A stretch of 64,000 bases of DNA from the NCBI GenBank assembly GCA_024291935.2, contig CM044322.1:20645405-20709404 (forward strand), read 5' to 3'. Shown here one piece after another: positions 32,623-43,912 of this stretch. The translations under genes were made by a program, and so were the position numbers. Each line of letters begins with the position of its first letter. Within the stretch, counting starts at the first letter, position 1. Below the pieces are notes generated by a model. It searched no databases. It saw only the letters and a list, made by a program, of their open reading frames with translations, and was not told the origin of the DNA. The DNA is from Okapia johnstoni. Lineage: Eukaryota; Chordata; Mammalia; Artiodactyla; Giraffidae.

Positions 32623-34249
32623 TTTTTGAAAGATGGTGTTGCTTTCTATGTACTCAAACTTAAAGGACTGGAGATACATAATTTAAATATATACAATTTT
32701 TATTTTTTTGAAAAGACTGGAGATGAAGCTTCAGATCCCTTCACTTTCTCCATAATGTCTTTAATAGACTAACATTCCTCATAATTTTTGCCAAATTTTC
32801 TAAGATGTTAGAAGGTAAAGATGCCTGAGGAAACAGGTTGTTTTTTTAGGAAACCCCAAGTTTCAGACAACTAGAGACTAGGAAAGACAGGTGGGAAGAG
32901 ACTGGCAGATAAAGCTGTAAATGCGCCAGTAGTGAAGGGCATTGAATATAGTTGTATAGGAAAGAACACCAATGACATGGGCCAAAGTCTCAGCTCCACT
33001 AAAAGTCACATCAGCTGTCTATCCTCAGATTCTTAAGCTGACAGATGGGTAGAAGAATTCGCTGAAAACATCCAGCTTGAGTTTCCATATTTCGGCTCTG
33101 CTAGCCTCACACCATCAGAATTAGCTCCTCTCATGCTTGCACAAGTGTTGCTGCAGCTCTTGTATCACATAATTATGCACCAATATCTGAAGAGAAACAC
33201 AGGGTCTACTGTATTTTACAAAATCTAAGACGTCTTTGTCTGGAAGATGCACTATTATTAATATTTTATATACTACCACAAAAGAAACAATACTGCCAGT
33301 TGGATTTTGACAAGCTATTTATTGTCAAATGCATCCTGAATTAACCAATCGATGAAATGTGTCTTATGTAAGAATGCCTTTGAAACCTTCTATCATAGCA
33401 TTTCCCCTCTGTTAGCAGACTTCCCACACACGAGTCCTTGAGCCAGTCCCTGGTAGTATCCCTGTGTCTTGTGTATGTCCTCCTCTTCTCTTCTCTCCTA
33501 GGGTCTTGGGAGTTTTCAGCTTCTGCTACAGCGCCCTGGGCCATTTCCATGCAAGCCCACTATTTTACTAAGTCTCTGGCTTCTCCCATCGCTTCTGCAC
33601 TTTGACAAACACCACGCTAGCAGTTACTTCTTTTGGGACAAACTGTTACCAGTGGAAGAACAGAGAGTGGGATGGGGCTTGTAGACAAATTGCTTCCTCC
33701 CCGACCCAACCACCCCCAACACCGCCCCCCCCATCCCATTCCAAAGCATGGATTTTGCATGTAGCTTCTTTGGAGATAGTCTCAACTGGCTCAGTAACTG
33801 TCTCTATGACGTGGTGGGCCAACCTGAAAAAGCACCAAGTTTATCTATTTTCCATTCTTCCTTGCCTCATTCCCTCTTTCCTTCACTCTTGATGCCCTGG
33901 CATCATACCTCTCAATAACTTTTTCACACTTTACCCTTGCCTCAGACCTTGTTTTCTAGGGAAAGAGGCTGATCCAACCACCAAGATGACCTCAAATCGA
34001 TCCAGATTAGTTCTAGTTACTTGAGGGAGAGGTCAACTTCAGAAGAAAACTAGGGCTCTGCTGTTATGGAAGAGAAATGGTATAGCTGGAGAGTGGGCCA
34101 TCAGCGGTATTGCCTAGTACCTGCCCTGCTTCCAAGGGTTGTCAAAAGAGTTAAGCAGATAATGAGGCGCAAATGTTCTCAACCATAACATAACATAACA
34201 TAAAAATGTAGAGTTGTCATTGGACTCACGACTCTTCACAAGAACTTTA
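32623..34249. other. Low-copy island
   Basis: No recognised element. It contains a cytosine-rich tract (33696-33737) and a short (cataa)4 tract at 34184-34203. Frames at 33341-33550 (reverse) and 33602-33892 (forward) show no domain. No gene is called. Confidence 0.45.
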
Positions 34250-34395
34250 CTAATTCATTCATTTGACAAAAATTATTTAATGAGCACATACTGTTTGCCA
34301 GTCCAGTGGCTGGCAGAGATAACACGACAGTTTCTGATTTGCAGGAGCTTCTTATCTATAGGGAAAACAAGCAAATAAATTACATGTAATTACAG

Positions 34396-34581
34396 ATTGA
34401 GGGCAGGGGAAGGGGACGACAGAAATGAGATGGTTGGATGGCATCACCAACTCAATGGACATGAGTTTGGGTAAACTCCAGGAGTTGGTGATGTACAGGG
34501 AGGCCTGGCGTGTTGCGGTCCATGGGGTCACAAAGAGTCGGACGCAACTGAGTGACTGAACTGAACTGAAATGAACTGAAC
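34396..34581 (+). mobile_element. BovB terminal fragment, sense
   Basis: About 185 bp of the extreme BovB 3' end: gggcaggggaaggggacgac, tgagatggttggatggcatc, ggagttggtgatgtacaggg, and cggacgcaactgagtgactg. It closes in an aactgaactgaaatgaactgaa pentamer-like tail. Confidence 0.93.
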
Positions 34582-34702
34582 AGTTTTCTAAGGGAAATGG
34601 AGGGTGTGTTGTAAGAACTTAGGTTTGGAGTTGGGGGTCAAAAAATGCTGCCTGGGCAAATTACATATAAGCTAAGAGCTGGAGGATGACTTGGGGATAG
34701 GT

Positions 34703-34721
34703 GGGGTGGGGTGGGGTGGGG
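34703..34721 (+). repeat. (GGGGT)n tract, G-quadruplex candidate
   Basis: Four runs of GGGG at 34703-34706, 34708-34711, 34713-34716 and 34718-34721 are each separated by a single T. This is the strongest form of the four-tract quadruplex pattern. It lies in L2-derived DNA with no promoter or gene nearby. Confidence 0.85.
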
Positions 34722-34883
34722 TACAGAGGTGTGATAGGTAGAAGGAAAAGTGTCTACAAAGGTGAGGAGATAAAAGAGGGCTTGGGTAGGATGGCAAAGC
34801 CCAGTTTATGGCACATGGCTCCCTTGGCTTGAATTGGGAAGGCAATGAAGAACCACTGAAATGCTTAAGAAGCATAGTTTTAG

Positions 34884-34970
34884 GCTGATTCATGTTGATG
34901 TTTGGCAGAAACCAACAAAATTCTGTAAAGCAATTATCCTTCAATTAAAAAATAAATTAATTTTTAAAAA
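34884..34970 (+). mobile_element. Very short L1 3' end insertion
   Basis: Only about 87 bp of ruminant L1 3' end: gctgattcatgttgatgttt, ggcagaaaccaacaaaattc, caattatccttcaattaa, and an A-rich tail. A perfect 14-bp target-site duplication (agcatagttttag plus the preceding a) is at 34870-34883 and 34971-34984. Confidence 0.95.
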
Positions 34971-35186
34971 AAGCATAGTTTTAGAAAAACCTCTTCAATA
35001 ATGGTAGAATGAATGGACTTTTGAGGAGTGGTGAGGCAGGATGCTAAGAAGTCAGGAAGCTGAGATACAACCATGTAACGTGGAATTTCCTTCTATTTAT
35101 TTAATTCAGTTTGGAGGAGTTTTTCTTAGTTAAATATTCTTCATAATTTATGATTTTAGGTGGGGTGAATTGAGAGAGAAGCACTG

Positions 35187-35438
35187 ACCTATACACACTA
35201 CCTTGTGTAAAATAGATAGCCAGGAGGAAGCTGAGGTAGAGCACAGGGAGCTCAGCCGGGTGCTCTGTGACAACCTAGAGCGGTGCAATGGGGTGAGGGT
35301 GGAGGGGAAGGCTCAGGAGGTAGGAACATATGTGTACTTGTGGCTGATTCACACTGTTGTATGGCAGAAGCCAACACGATATTGTAAAGCAATTAGCCTC
35401 CAATTAAAAACAGAAAAAAGTTTTAAAAAGAATATTAC
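35187..35438 (+). mobile_element. L1 3' end fragment, sense
   Basis: About 250 bp of L1 3'UTR: acctatacacactaccttg, gtgtacttgtggctgattc, tggcagaagccaacacg, caattagcctccaattaa, and an A-rich end. The frame at 35203-35532 is read through this UTR and is not a gene. The 14 bp just before it (35173-35186) recur at 35669-35682, not next to its A-tail. Confidence 0.88.
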
Positions 35439-35844
35439 AAACCCTGCATATGTCCCTAATGTCCCCACATACATCTATTTGCTCAAGGACAGATTAACCT
35501 TTTCAAATAAAGGATGGGAAGGATCTTTGTGACCTTTAACCCAGACAGTCATCTGCATAACAGCTGTCTTTTGTTTGTGCTGTTAGTTCTGATTAGATCT
35601 TGGGGGTACTGATGAATGCAAGGTCAATAATGTGACTCCCCAGGGAGTCAATTACCAATTACCCCTGAAGAGAGAAGCACTGGCAGACTAAATTTCTATA
35701 TGTGGCTGGTCATCTGCAGCCATTGTTGCAAAGTGCAAGGGGAAATCTACTAGGTAACTTACTCATCTATTTTTCTCTTTTTATGTATTCATTCATTTAT
35801 TTGTTTGTTCCTTCGTTCTTATTCAGCTCAAGCTTTCATAACAA

Positions 35845-36215
35845 AATACCCTAGATTATTGGGAGGCTTAAACAACAGATATGAATTATCTTGCAGTTTT
35901 GGAGGCTGGGAAAATCTAACAGGGTGCAAGTCAGTTGAGTTCCAGATTAGAATTGTCTTCCTGGCTTGCAGACAGCTAAATCCTGCTGTGTGCTCACATA
36001 GCCTTTTCTTAGTGCTGGTGGAGAAAGAGAGTGAGAAAGCTCTCTGACGTCTCTTCTTATAAGGACACTAAGTCCATAATGAAAGTCCCACCATCAGGAC
36101 CTCGTCGAACCCTGTTTACCTCCCAAAGGCTGTGTTCAGATAAAATCACATCAGAGTTAGGACTTCAATATAAGAATTTCGGAGGGCACAAAAACTCAAT
36201 CTATAGCACTTTTTT
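35845..36215 (-). mobile_element. MLT1-type MaLR LTR
   Basis: Antisense LTR of the mammalian MaLR group: ggaggcttaaacaacagata, cttgcagttttggaggctgg, cttcctggcttgcagacag, tgtgctcacatagcctttt, cttcttataaggacacta and gacttcaatataagaat. It is non-coding and old; no internal retroviral sequence is attached. Confidence 0.82.
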
Positions 36216-36244
36216 ATTTCCTTCCTTTCTTCCTTCTCTCATTT

Positions 36245-36930
36245 TATTTCATTGAACTTGCATTTATTGAATAACTTCTATGGATTAACACTGTTGGTAG
36301 GAAAATAAACTAACATAGGCCTTGTTTCAAAGAGTTTCTAGTGGGGAAAGAAAAGTCCGAAAATAAAAGATGTCAGTGTAGTGTGAGAGTGCCAGAAGAG
36401 AGTTACACATGAAATGCTATGAAAGTACAGAGGAGAAATGTAAACCTTCATAAATACAACCTTCATGGTGTGGGGCAGAGGGAAAGAGGAGGGAGAAGCG
36501 TGAATGGTGGCATATCATTGAAGAGAGAACATTAGGAAACCCTCTGAAGGAGAAACTCTCTGCTTGAGCAGAGTTTTCAAGCAAAGGAGCACCAGCTTGG
36601 TTGTGGTGTTGGATATGGTGCTGGGCTTGGTACTCCAGATAGAGGGATCGCACAGGAAGAGTGTAGAGGTATGTGACAGCACAATGTGTGCAGGGAACAG
36701 CAAGGATGTCATTAATGGTAATGAATGGAGAAATCTTGGGAGACTGTGGGGAGGGTCATCAGAGAAGGCTAGGAAAGGGGGGCAAGGAATAGACCATGAG
36801 TGCCCTTCTGGACCATGGTATGAAGTTTGAATTTATTTTGGAGATAGAAAGAGGCATTGAAGTTTTTTAAACAGGAGAGTGACATAAGCAGATTTGCAAT
36901 TTTAGAATGTGGATGAATTTAGGAATATAA
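36245..36930 (-). mobile_element. L2, antisense
   Basis: It starts near tgaacttgcatttattgaat. It passes through cagggaacagcaaggatg and gcattgaagttttttaaacagg. It ends near gagtgacataagcagattt. The overlapping frames at 36417-36830 are chance. Confidence 0.55.
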
Positions 36931-36939
36931 AGGGTAGAT

Positions 36940-37163
36940 GAGCTTCCTGGATGACGCTGGTGGTAAAGAACCAGTCTGCCAGTTCAGGAGACATAAGAGA
37001 TGTGGGTTCGATCCCTGGGTTGGGAAGATCCCCTGGAGGAGGGCATGGCAACCCACTCCAGTGTTCTTACCTGGAGAATCTCATGGACAGAGGAGCCCGG
37101 CGGGCTACAGTCCATAGAGTTGCAGAGTCGGACATGACTGAAGCAACCTAGTATGCATACATG
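36940..37163 (+). mobile_element. Bov-tA SINE
   Basis: A complete sense copy (gagcttcctggatgacgctg, gtgggttcgatccctgggtt, cccggcgggctacagtccat) with an intact B-box-like ggttcgatccc. A 10-bp target-site duplication (aagggtagat) is at 36930-36939 and 37164-37173. Confidence 0.95.
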
Positions 37164-37173
37164 AAGGGTAGAT

Positions 37174-38448
37174 AGGCAAGGTTGAAAGCAGAGAGACAAT
37201 TACAGATGGTGTTTATTTGTGAATCTGCTTTCAGTGTAGTTTGTCCTATTGATGGGGGGTCAGTAGCATCATTGGTTTTACCCATATAGGGTGTTACATA
37301 GAGAAGAAGAGCAAAACTACTGGGGTCTGGATAAAGAATATATGAAAGATGCTTGCCATATGTGGGAGATAAATTCTAGAAAACTTGATGACTAAGAGAA
37401 TTTATGAATTCTATAATAATAATGAAATGTTCACCACCTTTGAACTCTTATTCATCTAGCATATCCTTTTTTCCACTTTTAGTTGCCAAGATCAAGAATA
37501 TCAACCATTCTGAACTACATATTGGGTTTGGAAAAGGGGCCCATCTCCCTGTGTCAGAACATGGCTTGTTACCGTAGCCTGTGATGAATATTATAAGGTC
37601 AGAACTGTGAGAGTGGTGACTGGCACATTCTTAAACGTTTTCTTCCAAACTTGAGGTGTAGAATCAAGAAAGAAATGAGGATATTACTAGATTTTCTAAG
37701 CTTTCCCAAGTACTTTTCATTTGGATTTTGAAATTAATATAACTCAGAGCTTATTCTCTTCTTCAAGTGCACATCTACTCAATGGGATCTACTACCATAT
37801 GGAAAGGTAAAATGATAATGAATGACACTTTGCTTCATCTTGTTCAGAAAAAAACATGCTGTTCAGTCATCCTGCCCTCCCTGAATGGAGAAAGGACATT
37901 TAATCTGCTTGTCACTTTCTTTTTCCAGAAGTCAGTAACCCTCTGTATTTTTACCTCCTCTCGCAAGTCCATTAGTAATATCATTTTTTTTTTGAGACCT
38001 TTCCTGCCTTATGCACTGACATCATCATATTTCTGGTTTTCTGTTTGGACATATGGGAGAGTTTCTTTCATTCACTTTCCTGTTCATAAAGCCTGTTAGA
38101 TTTTTTAAGTCTTCCTAACTTTCTACTTGTTATTCGTTAAGTCTTGTTCTCATCTTTATCCTTTCTTATTGTTAACAGTTGTTTCTAGACTGTGTGCCAT
38201 CCTGGATAGCCGCTGACATACATCACAGGTTCAAGTTCTCATACTTGTGTTCTATTCCCTGGTTGGGTGACCAACTCTCAGATGTAGGATATGAGAGCTG
38301 TGGGGATTTGATGCTGTACGTGACACACAGAATTTGTAGGCACACAGTGGTCAAAAAGACTGTAACTCTAGTTGGAATATCATCATGATTGCTAGATTTT
38401 AAATCTAGGCAGATGATAGGCTGAAAACAACTTCTGGTGGGTATGTCT
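37174..38448. other. Low-copy island
   Basis: No repeat is recognised. The frame at 37767-38099 (110 codons) is hydrophobic and phenylalanine-rich near its end but lacks a domain or start context. I see no gene. Confidence 0.4.
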
Positions 38449-38641
38449 TCAATTCACTTGCTCAGTCGTGTCTGATTCTTTGCAACCCCATGGACTACAG
38501 CATGCCAGGCTTCCCTATCCATCACCAACTCCCAGAGCTTGCTCAAACTCATGTCCATCAAGTTGGTGATGCCATCCAATCATACCATCCTCTGTCATCC
38601 CCTTCTCCTCCTGCCTTCAATCTTTCCCAGCATGAGGGTCT
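38449..38641 (-). mobile_element. BovB 3' end fragment
   Basis: An antisense BovB tail of about 190 bp: ttgctcagtcgtgtctgatt, gcatgccaggcttccctatc, and ctttcccagcatgaggg. Confidence 0.9.
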
Positions 38642-38670
38642 GTCTTAGTGGTTAACTTACTAAATAACTA

Positions 38671-38882
38671 AAGTGAAAGTGAAGTCTCTCAGTCGTGTCC
38701 AACTCTTTGTGACCCCATGGACTGTAACCTACCAGGCTCCTCTGTCCATGGGATTTTCCAGGAAAGAATACTGGAGTGGGTTGCCATTTCCTTCTCCAGG
38801 GCATCTTCCTGACCCAGGGATTGAACCCAGGTATCCCGCATTGCAGGCAGATGCTTTACTGTCTGCGCCACCAGGGAAACCA
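38671..38882 (-). mobile_element. Bov-tA SINE
   Basis: A complete antisense copy, from aaagtgaaagtgaagtctct to the tRNA-like end tctgcgccaccagggaaacc. Frames on both strands (38673-38892) are typical SINE artefacts. Confidence 0.94.
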
Positions 38883-38944
38883 GATTAAACACCTAAGATC
38901 AATTTAAAAACTTGAATGAGTTTGTGGTATAAGGTCAGAGAAAG

Positions 38945-39140
38945 TGAAAGTGAAAGTTGCTCAGCTGTGTCTGACTCTTTGCAACCCAATGGGCTATACA
39001 GTCCATGGAATTCTCCAGGCCAGCATACTGGAGTGGGTAGCCTATCCCTTCTCCAGAGGATCTTCCTGACCTAGGAGTCGAACCGGGGTCTCCTGCATTG
39101 CAGGCAGTTCTTTACCAACTGAGCTATCAGGGAAGTCCTA
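38945..39140 (-). mobile_element. Bov-tA SINE
   Basis: An antisense copy with tgctcagctgtgtctgactc and gagctatcagggaagtcc. A 14-bp target-site duplication with one mismatch (aag-g/a-tcagagaaag) is at 38931-38944 and 39143-39156. It lies 60 bp from the preceding copy and in the same orientation, but has its own duplication, so it is an independent insertion. Confidence 0.94.
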
Positions 39141-39156
39141 AAAAGATCAGAGAAAG

Positions 39157-39829
39157 GCAAATGAATGGAATAATCCTCACACTTCTAATTGTTACTCTTC
39201 CTGGGTTTTCTGACAAGAGAGGTGATATTTATGAGGTTCAAATAATGACACGTATATAGGCATTAGAGAGTTAAAGAATGAAGTCCTAGTTACCACACAG
39301 AACAGCTTTTAACTTCAATCTTTAGCTGAGGACATTTACTATGTGAGGCAGAATAGCCACAATTATGCATTATAGTAATAAGACATCTTCCAGGCAGTCC
39401 AGAAAATATTTATTTCTCATCTAGAATCATGCAAAACTTGGACAAAGCAACATATAATAAAATTACTCTTGTGGAGCAGGAGTAAGCATTTGATGAATTA
39501 TACAGGTACAGTCATAGTCACATGACCTGTTGGCTTACATTGCAAATATCTGTGCTGCAGCAATTAAGAGGTAGAAATAGAAATAGGAAAGTGGTGGAAA
39601 TAGACACTTACCTTCTGCATAATATGATGGTGTAGCTGCCTTTGAGTGAGGAACAAGTATGATTTCAGTACTATAGAACTTATTTGAAGACTGATTTTTT
39701 TTTATTTCACTTAAAGTATGTGATAAATTTTCAGATGATTCACTGATATAGAAATAATAGGATGAAAACTTGTTCCACAAATGTTAATATGAAAGAAATA
39801 CTTGCTTTGTAAAATTTTTCTAGCTATAG
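39157..39829. other. Low-copy stretch
   Basis: No element recognised apart from a short poly-T near 39697-39705. The reverse frame at 39535-39780 has no domain. No gene. Confidence 0.4.
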
Positions 39830-40480
39830 CTTCACTTTCTTTTGAGGAATTAAAATTTATGTAACATAAGATTTCAAATTTTTAAGTGTTCATTTTACTG
39901 AATTTTTACAAATATACACAATACCACAATCAAGATGTGGAACATTTTCATCAACCAGAGAGTTCTCTCATGCCAATTGTAGTCAATTTCCACATCCAAC
40001 CAGTGATTTGATTTCTATCATCATAGATTAATTAGTCTTTCTTGTTCTTAAATATTATATAAATGGAATCCTACACTGGGGCATTCTTTTCTCTCTGGGT
40101 TCTTTTTCCACTTTCTCAGCCATGTTTGCTGTTGTCTATTTTTTAAATTTTAGTTTTACCAGTGGCTTTGAAATAGTAAGTGATATTTTATTGTCCTTTT
40201 AATCTTGCAATTGTTTGCTGAAAAAATGGTTTTGGATACCTACTTATGTGCTACTTAAGTGTTGCAGCCTGTGCTCATATCTTATTCTTATGAAATGTCT
40301 GTTCAAGTCTGCAGTCTACTTGGTAATTCAACTGTTTGTCCTTTATCAGTAAAAATTCTTTATTCTGTATACAAATTTTTGGTCAGATATGTGTATTATA
40401 AATATTTTCTATCAGACTATGATGTGGCTTTTTATTTTAGTAGTTCTCATATATAAATCTTAAGAGTACTATGGATTTAT
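39830..40480 (-). mobile_element. Old antisense L1 fragment
   Basis: L1ME-like 3'UTR text (aattaaaatttatgtaacat, gttcattttactgaatttt, gatgtggaacattttcatca, tataaatggaatcctacac) is followed by the C-terminal ORF2 region (gtcctttatcagtaaaaatt). It is heavily mutated. Confidence 0.65.
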
Positions 40481-40506
40481 TTTTTCTCATCTAAGAAATC
40501 TTAGTC

Positions 40507-40581
40507 CTCCAACTAGGGACTGAATCCAGTTTCTGGCAGTGAAAGCGCTGAGTCCTAATCATGGGACTGCCTGGGAACTCC
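40507..40581 (-). mobile_element. CHR-type SINE fragment
   Basis: The tRNA-related head of a cetartiodactyl SINE in antisense: caactagggactgaatccag, ggcagtgaaagcgctgagtc and gggactgcctgggaactccc. The body is missing. Confidence 0.72.
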
Positions 40582-40582
40582 C

Positions 40583-42165
40583 TTGTTTTTCTCATATGTT
40601 ACTTAGTTGGTCCAGTCATATTTGCTAAAAAAGGTTTTCATTTCCCCTATTGAATTATCTTGCCATCTTTGTCAAAATCATTTGATTCTATATTTATGGG
40701 TGTATTTCTGAAATCTTTTTAAAGTCTATTCTTAACCCAATACAGCAGTGTTTTTTACATTGTTGTGAACTCATTGTAAATCTTCCACTTTGTTTTAGTT
40801 TTTCAAGATTACTTGGTACACTCTAGTGACTTTGCATTTATATAAAAATTTGGAATTATTTTATGTTTTCTACGAAGACTGAAATATTATTTGGAATGCT
40901 ACTGAATCTGATATCTTAACAATATTGGATCTTCCAAGAGTTTAATTTCTCTATGTTACATAGATTTCAGTATGGCGATCTTGTCCAACTTCATCAAATT
41001 TACTCCCAAAGATATTTTTAATAGCTATGGAGGTGTATCTTACATTTTATGAAAATCGTCCATTGTAAGTGTATAATTCAATGCTTTTGTTCAATTTATA
41101 GATGCCACAAACATCATTTTAGTCCAGTTTTATAACATTTCTATCACCCAGAAAAGTTTCCTCATATTTATTTACAATTAATTCCCTTTCACCCTCATAG
41201 CCCTAGGCTACTATTAAACAAATTTATATCTTTATAAATGTCTTTACAGACATTTAGTATTAATGAATCATGTAATGCATTTTTTTTTGCAGCTGATTTC
41301 TATCATTATCATAATGTTATTGAGGTTCATATTGATTGAAGCATACATATATCGGTGGTTTGTTCCTTTGGATTGGTGAATAGAATTTCACTGTATGGAT
41401 ATACCACAATTTGTTTATTCTTTTACTAGTTGATGAGCATTTAGGTCCCCCCACCTTGTTTTTGGCTATTATCAATAAAACTGTCATGAATATTTCTGTA
41501 CAAGTCTTTGTGAGGACATACATTTTCATTACTTGTGGGTAGACTGCTAGCAACTGGATTGCTTTGTTCTATAGTAACTTTTTGTTTAGCTTTCTTCCCC
41601 TGCCCCAAATGAGTTATAATTGACTGATTAGCTTCAAGTGTACAACATCATGATTCAATATTTGTATGTATTACTATGTGGTCATCACATGTTACCTAGA
41701 CTTGTTTTTAGCTTTTAAAGGAATTGATAATCTGTTCTCCAAAGTGGTTAAACTCTTACATTTTCATCAACAACATGCAAAGTTCTGATTGCTTCAAATA
41801 CTTGCCAAAACTTGCTACTGTCTGATTACTACAGCCATTCTACTAGATATGTGGCATTTCATTGTGGTTTCAGTTTGTATTTACCTAATGACTAATGATG
41901 CTGAGCATCTTTTCATGTGCTCATTAATAATTCCTGTATCTTCTTTGGTGAAATGTCTATTCAAATCTTTTGCCCATATTTAAAAATTGGATTGTTTGGC
42001 TTCTTATTATTGTGTTACAAGGAGTCTCTCTACATTCTGAATACAAGGCCTTTATCAGATAGATGATTTGTAAATATTTTCTCCCAGTCTGTAGCTTGCC
42101 TTTTCACTTTCCTACTGATGTCTTTAGAAGGATAAGAGTTTTAAATTATGATGGTGTCTAAGTTA
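40583..42165 (-). mobile_element. Old antisense L1 fragments
   Basis: About 40583-41040 reads as mid-ORF2 L1 text (ttatcttgccatctttgtca). A second copy starts with a new 3'UTR (gtgtataattcaatgctttt, ctatcacccagaaaagtttc). It then runs through the ORF2 end (tatggatataccacaatttg, ctgagcatcttttcatgtgc, tttatcagatagatgatttg). Two overlapping old insertions explain the order. No frames survive. Confidence 0.68.
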
Positions 42166-42179
42166 CCAGTTGTTCAACC

Positions 42180-42655
42180 TTTAGCTATTAAATATGTTGA
42201 TTGTGGCCCTTCAAAGATGGACACATGCTTATTCCAAGAACCCCAAAATATGTTACTTTACTGTCAAAAGGGACTTTGCAGAAGAGGTCAAGTTTATAGA
42301 CTCAGAGATAGGGAGATTATCCTAGATTACGAAGGAGGGCCCTTTGTAATCACACATATTCTTAAAAGCAGAGAATCTTCTCTGGCCATGGTCAGAGAAA
42401 GAGATGCAATTATGGAAAAAGGGTCAGAAAGGTGCTACATTGCTGACTTTGAAGATGGAAGAGGGGTGCCATAAGTCAAGGAATGCAGCCATCCTTAGAA
42501 GATGGAAAAGGCAAGAAAACAGATAGTCCCTCAGAACCTCTACAAGAACAAAGAAGCCCTGCAGACGTTTTGTTATTTTATTATTTTAAGATAATAACTT
42601 TGTGTTAAGTTACTAAGTTTGTGGTAGTTAGTTATGGCAGCAGTAGAGGTAATAC
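42180..42655 (+). mobile_element. MLT1-type MaLR LTR
   Basis: Sense LTR: tgtggcccttcaaagatgg, aaaagggactttgcagaag, ggagattatcctagatta, gccataagtcaaggaatgca, agatggaaaaggcaagaaaa, and a 3' part with taagtttgtggtagttagtt and ggtaatacag. The 108-codon frame at 42148-42474 lies inside this non-coding LTR and is not a gene. Confidence 0.8.
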
Positions 42656-43007
42656 AGTTAAATTTAGAAAGGTTTCTTATCCATAGATTGAGAGTTTTTA
42701 TCATGCATGAATGTTGGGGTTGTCTTAAATGCTTTTTCTGGACCTATCTGCATATGATAATGTGGTTTTCTGTCTTTTCTCCTATTGATGTGGCATTATA
42801 TAACTTGTTACTGTTCTTTTTATTCTATATTAATATGCTAATACATGGTATATTATATTAATTGATTTTGGATCTTAAACCCATGTTTCTTTTGTGAGAT
42901 AAATCTACTTGGTCATGGTACGTATTCCTTTATAAATGTTGCCAAATACATTTTGCTACTATTTTGTTGAATATTTCTTTTTGTTGTTGTTGTTTTAGTG
43001 AAAGTTT

Positions 43008-43370
43008 TATTTTTTTTATTATTATTTTTTTTAATAAATTTATTTATTTTAGTTGGGGGCTAATTACTTTACAATATTGTAGTAGTTTTTGCCATATATT
43101 GACATGAATCAGCCATGGGTTTACATGTGTTTCCCATCCTGAACCCTCCTCCCACCTCCCTCCCCATCCCATCCCTCTGGGTCATCCCAATGCCCCAGCC
43201 CTGAGCAGTTGTCTCATGCATAGAACATGGAATGGTGTTCTGTTTCACATATGATAATATACATGTTTCAATGCTATTGTCCCAGAACATCCCACCTTCA
43301 CCTTCTCCCTCAGAGTCCATAAGACTGTTCTATGCATCTGTGTCTCTTATTCTGTCTCGCATAATCTATG
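43008..43370 (-). mobile_element. Ruminant L1 3' end
   Basis: An antisense 3'UTR: a T/A-rich tail, gttgggggctaattacttta, caatattgtagtagtttttg, tcccatccctctgggtcatc, catgtttcaatgctattgtc, and ending near tcttattctgtctcgcataa. It is 5'-truncated. The reverse frame at 43069-43320 is 3'UTR sequence. Confidence 0.88.
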
Positions 43371-43688
43371 TTTATGAGGCATAGTGATCTGTAGTTTTCT
43401 TTTCTGGTGATATCTTTGACTTTGGAATCAGAGTAATATCAAAGATATTTTCATGTTGTTATTAAGTTGTGTTGCTTTCTAATTCATATTCTAATTGTTT
43501 ACTTTTACTGTTAATTTTTTTCCTGTATCAAAAATGAAAACACTTTTTCCTACCACACAGTTATTGTAATGCTCTCATAAGTTTTAATCTAGAGGCTTTA
43601 CAACCTTAGCTATTAGATTTAAGTCTGTGTTCATCTCAGATTAATTTGGGAGCACGGGGTTTGCTTTATTTCTCCCATTGCATTTTCA

Positions 43689-43912
43689 GGCTTTCCAGGT
43701 GTTGCTAGTGGTAAAGACACTGACTGCCAATGCAGGAAACATAGGAGATGCATGTTCGACCCCTGTGTCAGAAAGATCCCCTGGAGGAGAACATGGCAAT
43801 CCACTCCAGCATTCTTGCCTGGAGAATCCCATGAACAGAGTAGCCCTGTGGGCTACCGTCCATAGGGTTGCAAAGATTTGGACACAACTGAAGCTACTTA
43901 ACACACACACAC
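43689..43912 (+). mobile_element. Bov-tA SINE
   Basis: A sense copy: ggctttccaggtgttgctag, gccaatgcaggaaacatagg, and gacacaactgaagctactta, followed by a short acacacacacacac run. Confidence 0.93.

Larger units (their letters stand above)
34250..35075 (-). mobile_element. L2, antisense, with two insertions
   Basis: It starts at ctaattcattcatttgaca, followed by atttaatgagcacatactgt. It resumes after the BovB fragment (34396-34581) with ggcaatgaagaaccactgaa and, after the tiny L1 at 34884, with aaaaacctcttcaataatgg. The flanks of both insertions rejoin in L2 register. Confidence 0.62.

Noticed and set aside
35203..35532. 109-codon forward frame
   Set aside because: It reads through a ruminant L1 3'UTR and flanking DNA; the same UTR gives similar frames at 43069-43320 and 44393-44704.
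36992..37020. tRNA gene suggested by an intact B-box-like motif
   Set aside because: It is the tRNA-derived head of a Bov-tA SINE, without a foldable acceptor and anticodon arm.
38671..39140. Two antisense Bov-tA copies 60 bp apart as a CRISPR-like or tandem array
   Set aside because: At least one has its own target-site duplication, so they are separate SINE insertions; there are no regular short repeats or spacers anywhere in the window.
42148..42474. 108-codon forward frame
   Set aside because: It lies inside a recognisable MLT1-type LTR, which is non-coding; the frame is accidental.
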